Both the position numbers and the translations under genes were made by a program. From the IMG/VR virus record IMGVR_UViG_3300042691_036566, positions 1 through 64,000 of that record: a stretch of 64,000 nt of DNA; one strand, 5' to 3'. Of this stretch, positions 63,469-64,000 are shown in pieces. The stretch's first letter is position 1. Each line of letters begins with the position of its first letter. The notes under the pieces are model-generated. The model saw only the letters and a program-made list of their open reading frames with translations. It did no database searches and was not told the origin of the DNA. This stretch comes from a virus.

Positions 63469-63672
63469 ATGCTGGAGACAACAGTGGTAAAACTTGGTAG
63501 GATATACAAGAGCTTAAAAACAAATGAGTACATCGTCCCAACCGAGTTTATCAACATAATAGAGGCGCAGTTTGTTAAGTATAATGTGATTGAAACTGGT
63601 AACTATGCAATAATGAAGCTAGGCGAGTTTATAACAAGATGGAGACTCATGGAGGATAGTTTTTGGGAATGA
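63469..63672 (+). CDS. SH3-like array protein 45 (67 aa)
   Basis: TTVVKLGRIYKSLKTNEYIV, then FVKYNVIETGNYAIMKLGE and a terminal WRLMED. Confidence 0.65.
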   Translation: MLETTVVKLGRIYKSLKTNEYIVPTEFINIIEAQFVKYNVIETGNYAIMKLGEFITRWRLMEDSFWE

Positions 63673-63914
63673 CAAAAGAAAAAGTATATCTAGGGAAGGT
63701 ATATAAGTTAAAGTCATTAGAGAACTATTCAGCAATTGCAACATTTCCAAGATACATGATATTAACACATAAAGTATATCGACAAAAAGAATATTATATG
63801 ACAATGTATAGATACTACGATATAGGTTATGCATCTGTATCGGGGAGACCTATAAGCGAGTATGATATCACATCGTTCTATAAGGTTATAGAAGAAGGTG
63901 AGTGGCAAGAATGA
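63669..63914 (+). CDS. SH3-like array protein 46 (81 aa)
   Basis: EKVYLGKVYKLKSLENYSAI, then YYMTMYRYYDIGYASVSG. ATGA overlap decides ATG 63669. Confidence 0.65.
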   Translation: MTKEKVYLGKVYKLKSLENYSAIATFPRYMILTHKVYRQKEYYMTMYRYYDIGYASVSGRPISEYDITSFYKVIEEGEWQE

Positions 63915-64000
63915 TTAAGCTTGGGAGGATATACAAAAGAAAACCAAGTAATAAAGCATCACCATATCCAGCTTACCTGATACCAACAGGTGTTAACCAG
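63911..64000 (+). CDS. SH3-like array protein 47, cut by window end
   Basis: MIKLGRIYKRKPSNKASPYP then AYLIPTGVNQ. ATGA overlap with the previous gene; the array continues beyond the window. Confidence 0.65.
   Translation, partial: MIKLGRIYKRKPSNKASPYPAYLIPTGVNQ

Noticed and set aside
1-64000. CRISPR arrays, IS elements or integrase/attachment sites
   Set aside because: No regularly spaced repeats, transposase or integrase motifs were found.

Overview
The window reads as part of the genome of a large tailed bacteriophage (Caudoviricetes, probably jumbo-sized). All genes lie on the + strand, are closely packed or overlapping, and carry no host-type operons. The phage brings its own replication and nucleotide set (flap exonuclease, DnaB-type helicase, C-family DNA polymerase, B12-dependent ribonucleotide reductase, ThyX, dUTPase, IMPDH/GMPR, deaminase), its own chaperones (GroES, GroEL, Hsp20, ClpP-like protease) and about 26 tRNA genes. 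Most of the sequence is AT-rich. Promoters are host sigma70-like (TTGACT, 17 bp, TATAAT), and a 12-nt match to the rRNA-operon boxA precedes the tRNA cluster, which fits a proteobacterial host. No terminase, portal, capsid or tail gene was recognised, so the host and closest relatives cannot be named from this window.

Layout. 1-16.9 kb: replication and nucleotide metabolism, with small unknown genes between. 17-33.2 kb: a module whose proteins often begin with one of two short amphipathic leaders (a MENWRxF type, and a MKIT..L..II.EE type) in front of unrelated domains. These domains include two PD-(D/E)XK-like nucleases, a 2H phosphoesterase, two PNK-like P-loop kinases (one fused to a protein-kinase-like domain) and a HAD phosphatase. 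Genes here without an obvious leader include ClpP, GroEL, Hsp20 and a ferritin-like protein. I infer that the leaders are capsid-targeting or prohead-protease signals and that part of this set is packaged with the DNA. 33.2-46.4 kb: small accessory genes behind a family of strong promoters, including a MoxR ATPase/VWA-metallopeptidase pair, zinc-ribbon proteins and a GP88-like protein.

46.5-51.8 kb: three promoters, a boxA element and a tRNA cluster with three small CDSs. The longer tRNA spacers hold structured non-coding elements. At least three of these share a CTAGTG / stem / GCGAAGA-loop core whose stem covaries between copies. The cluster ends at a strong terminator. 51.8-64 kb: after a few zinc-ribbon and membrane genes comes a tandem array of about 47 divergent paralogous mini-genes (about 55-95 codons, most overlapping the next) that encode SH3-like single-domain proteins with a G[KR].Y or GD.V start motif. 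A deaminase, an HNH endonuclease and a few microproteins interrupt it, and it continues past the window end.

The most noteworthy items are the mini-protein array, the structured RNA family in the tRNA spacers, the rrn-like boxA, the shared leader peptides on nucleic-acid end-processing enzymes, and a promoter family with a long conserved element upstream of -35.
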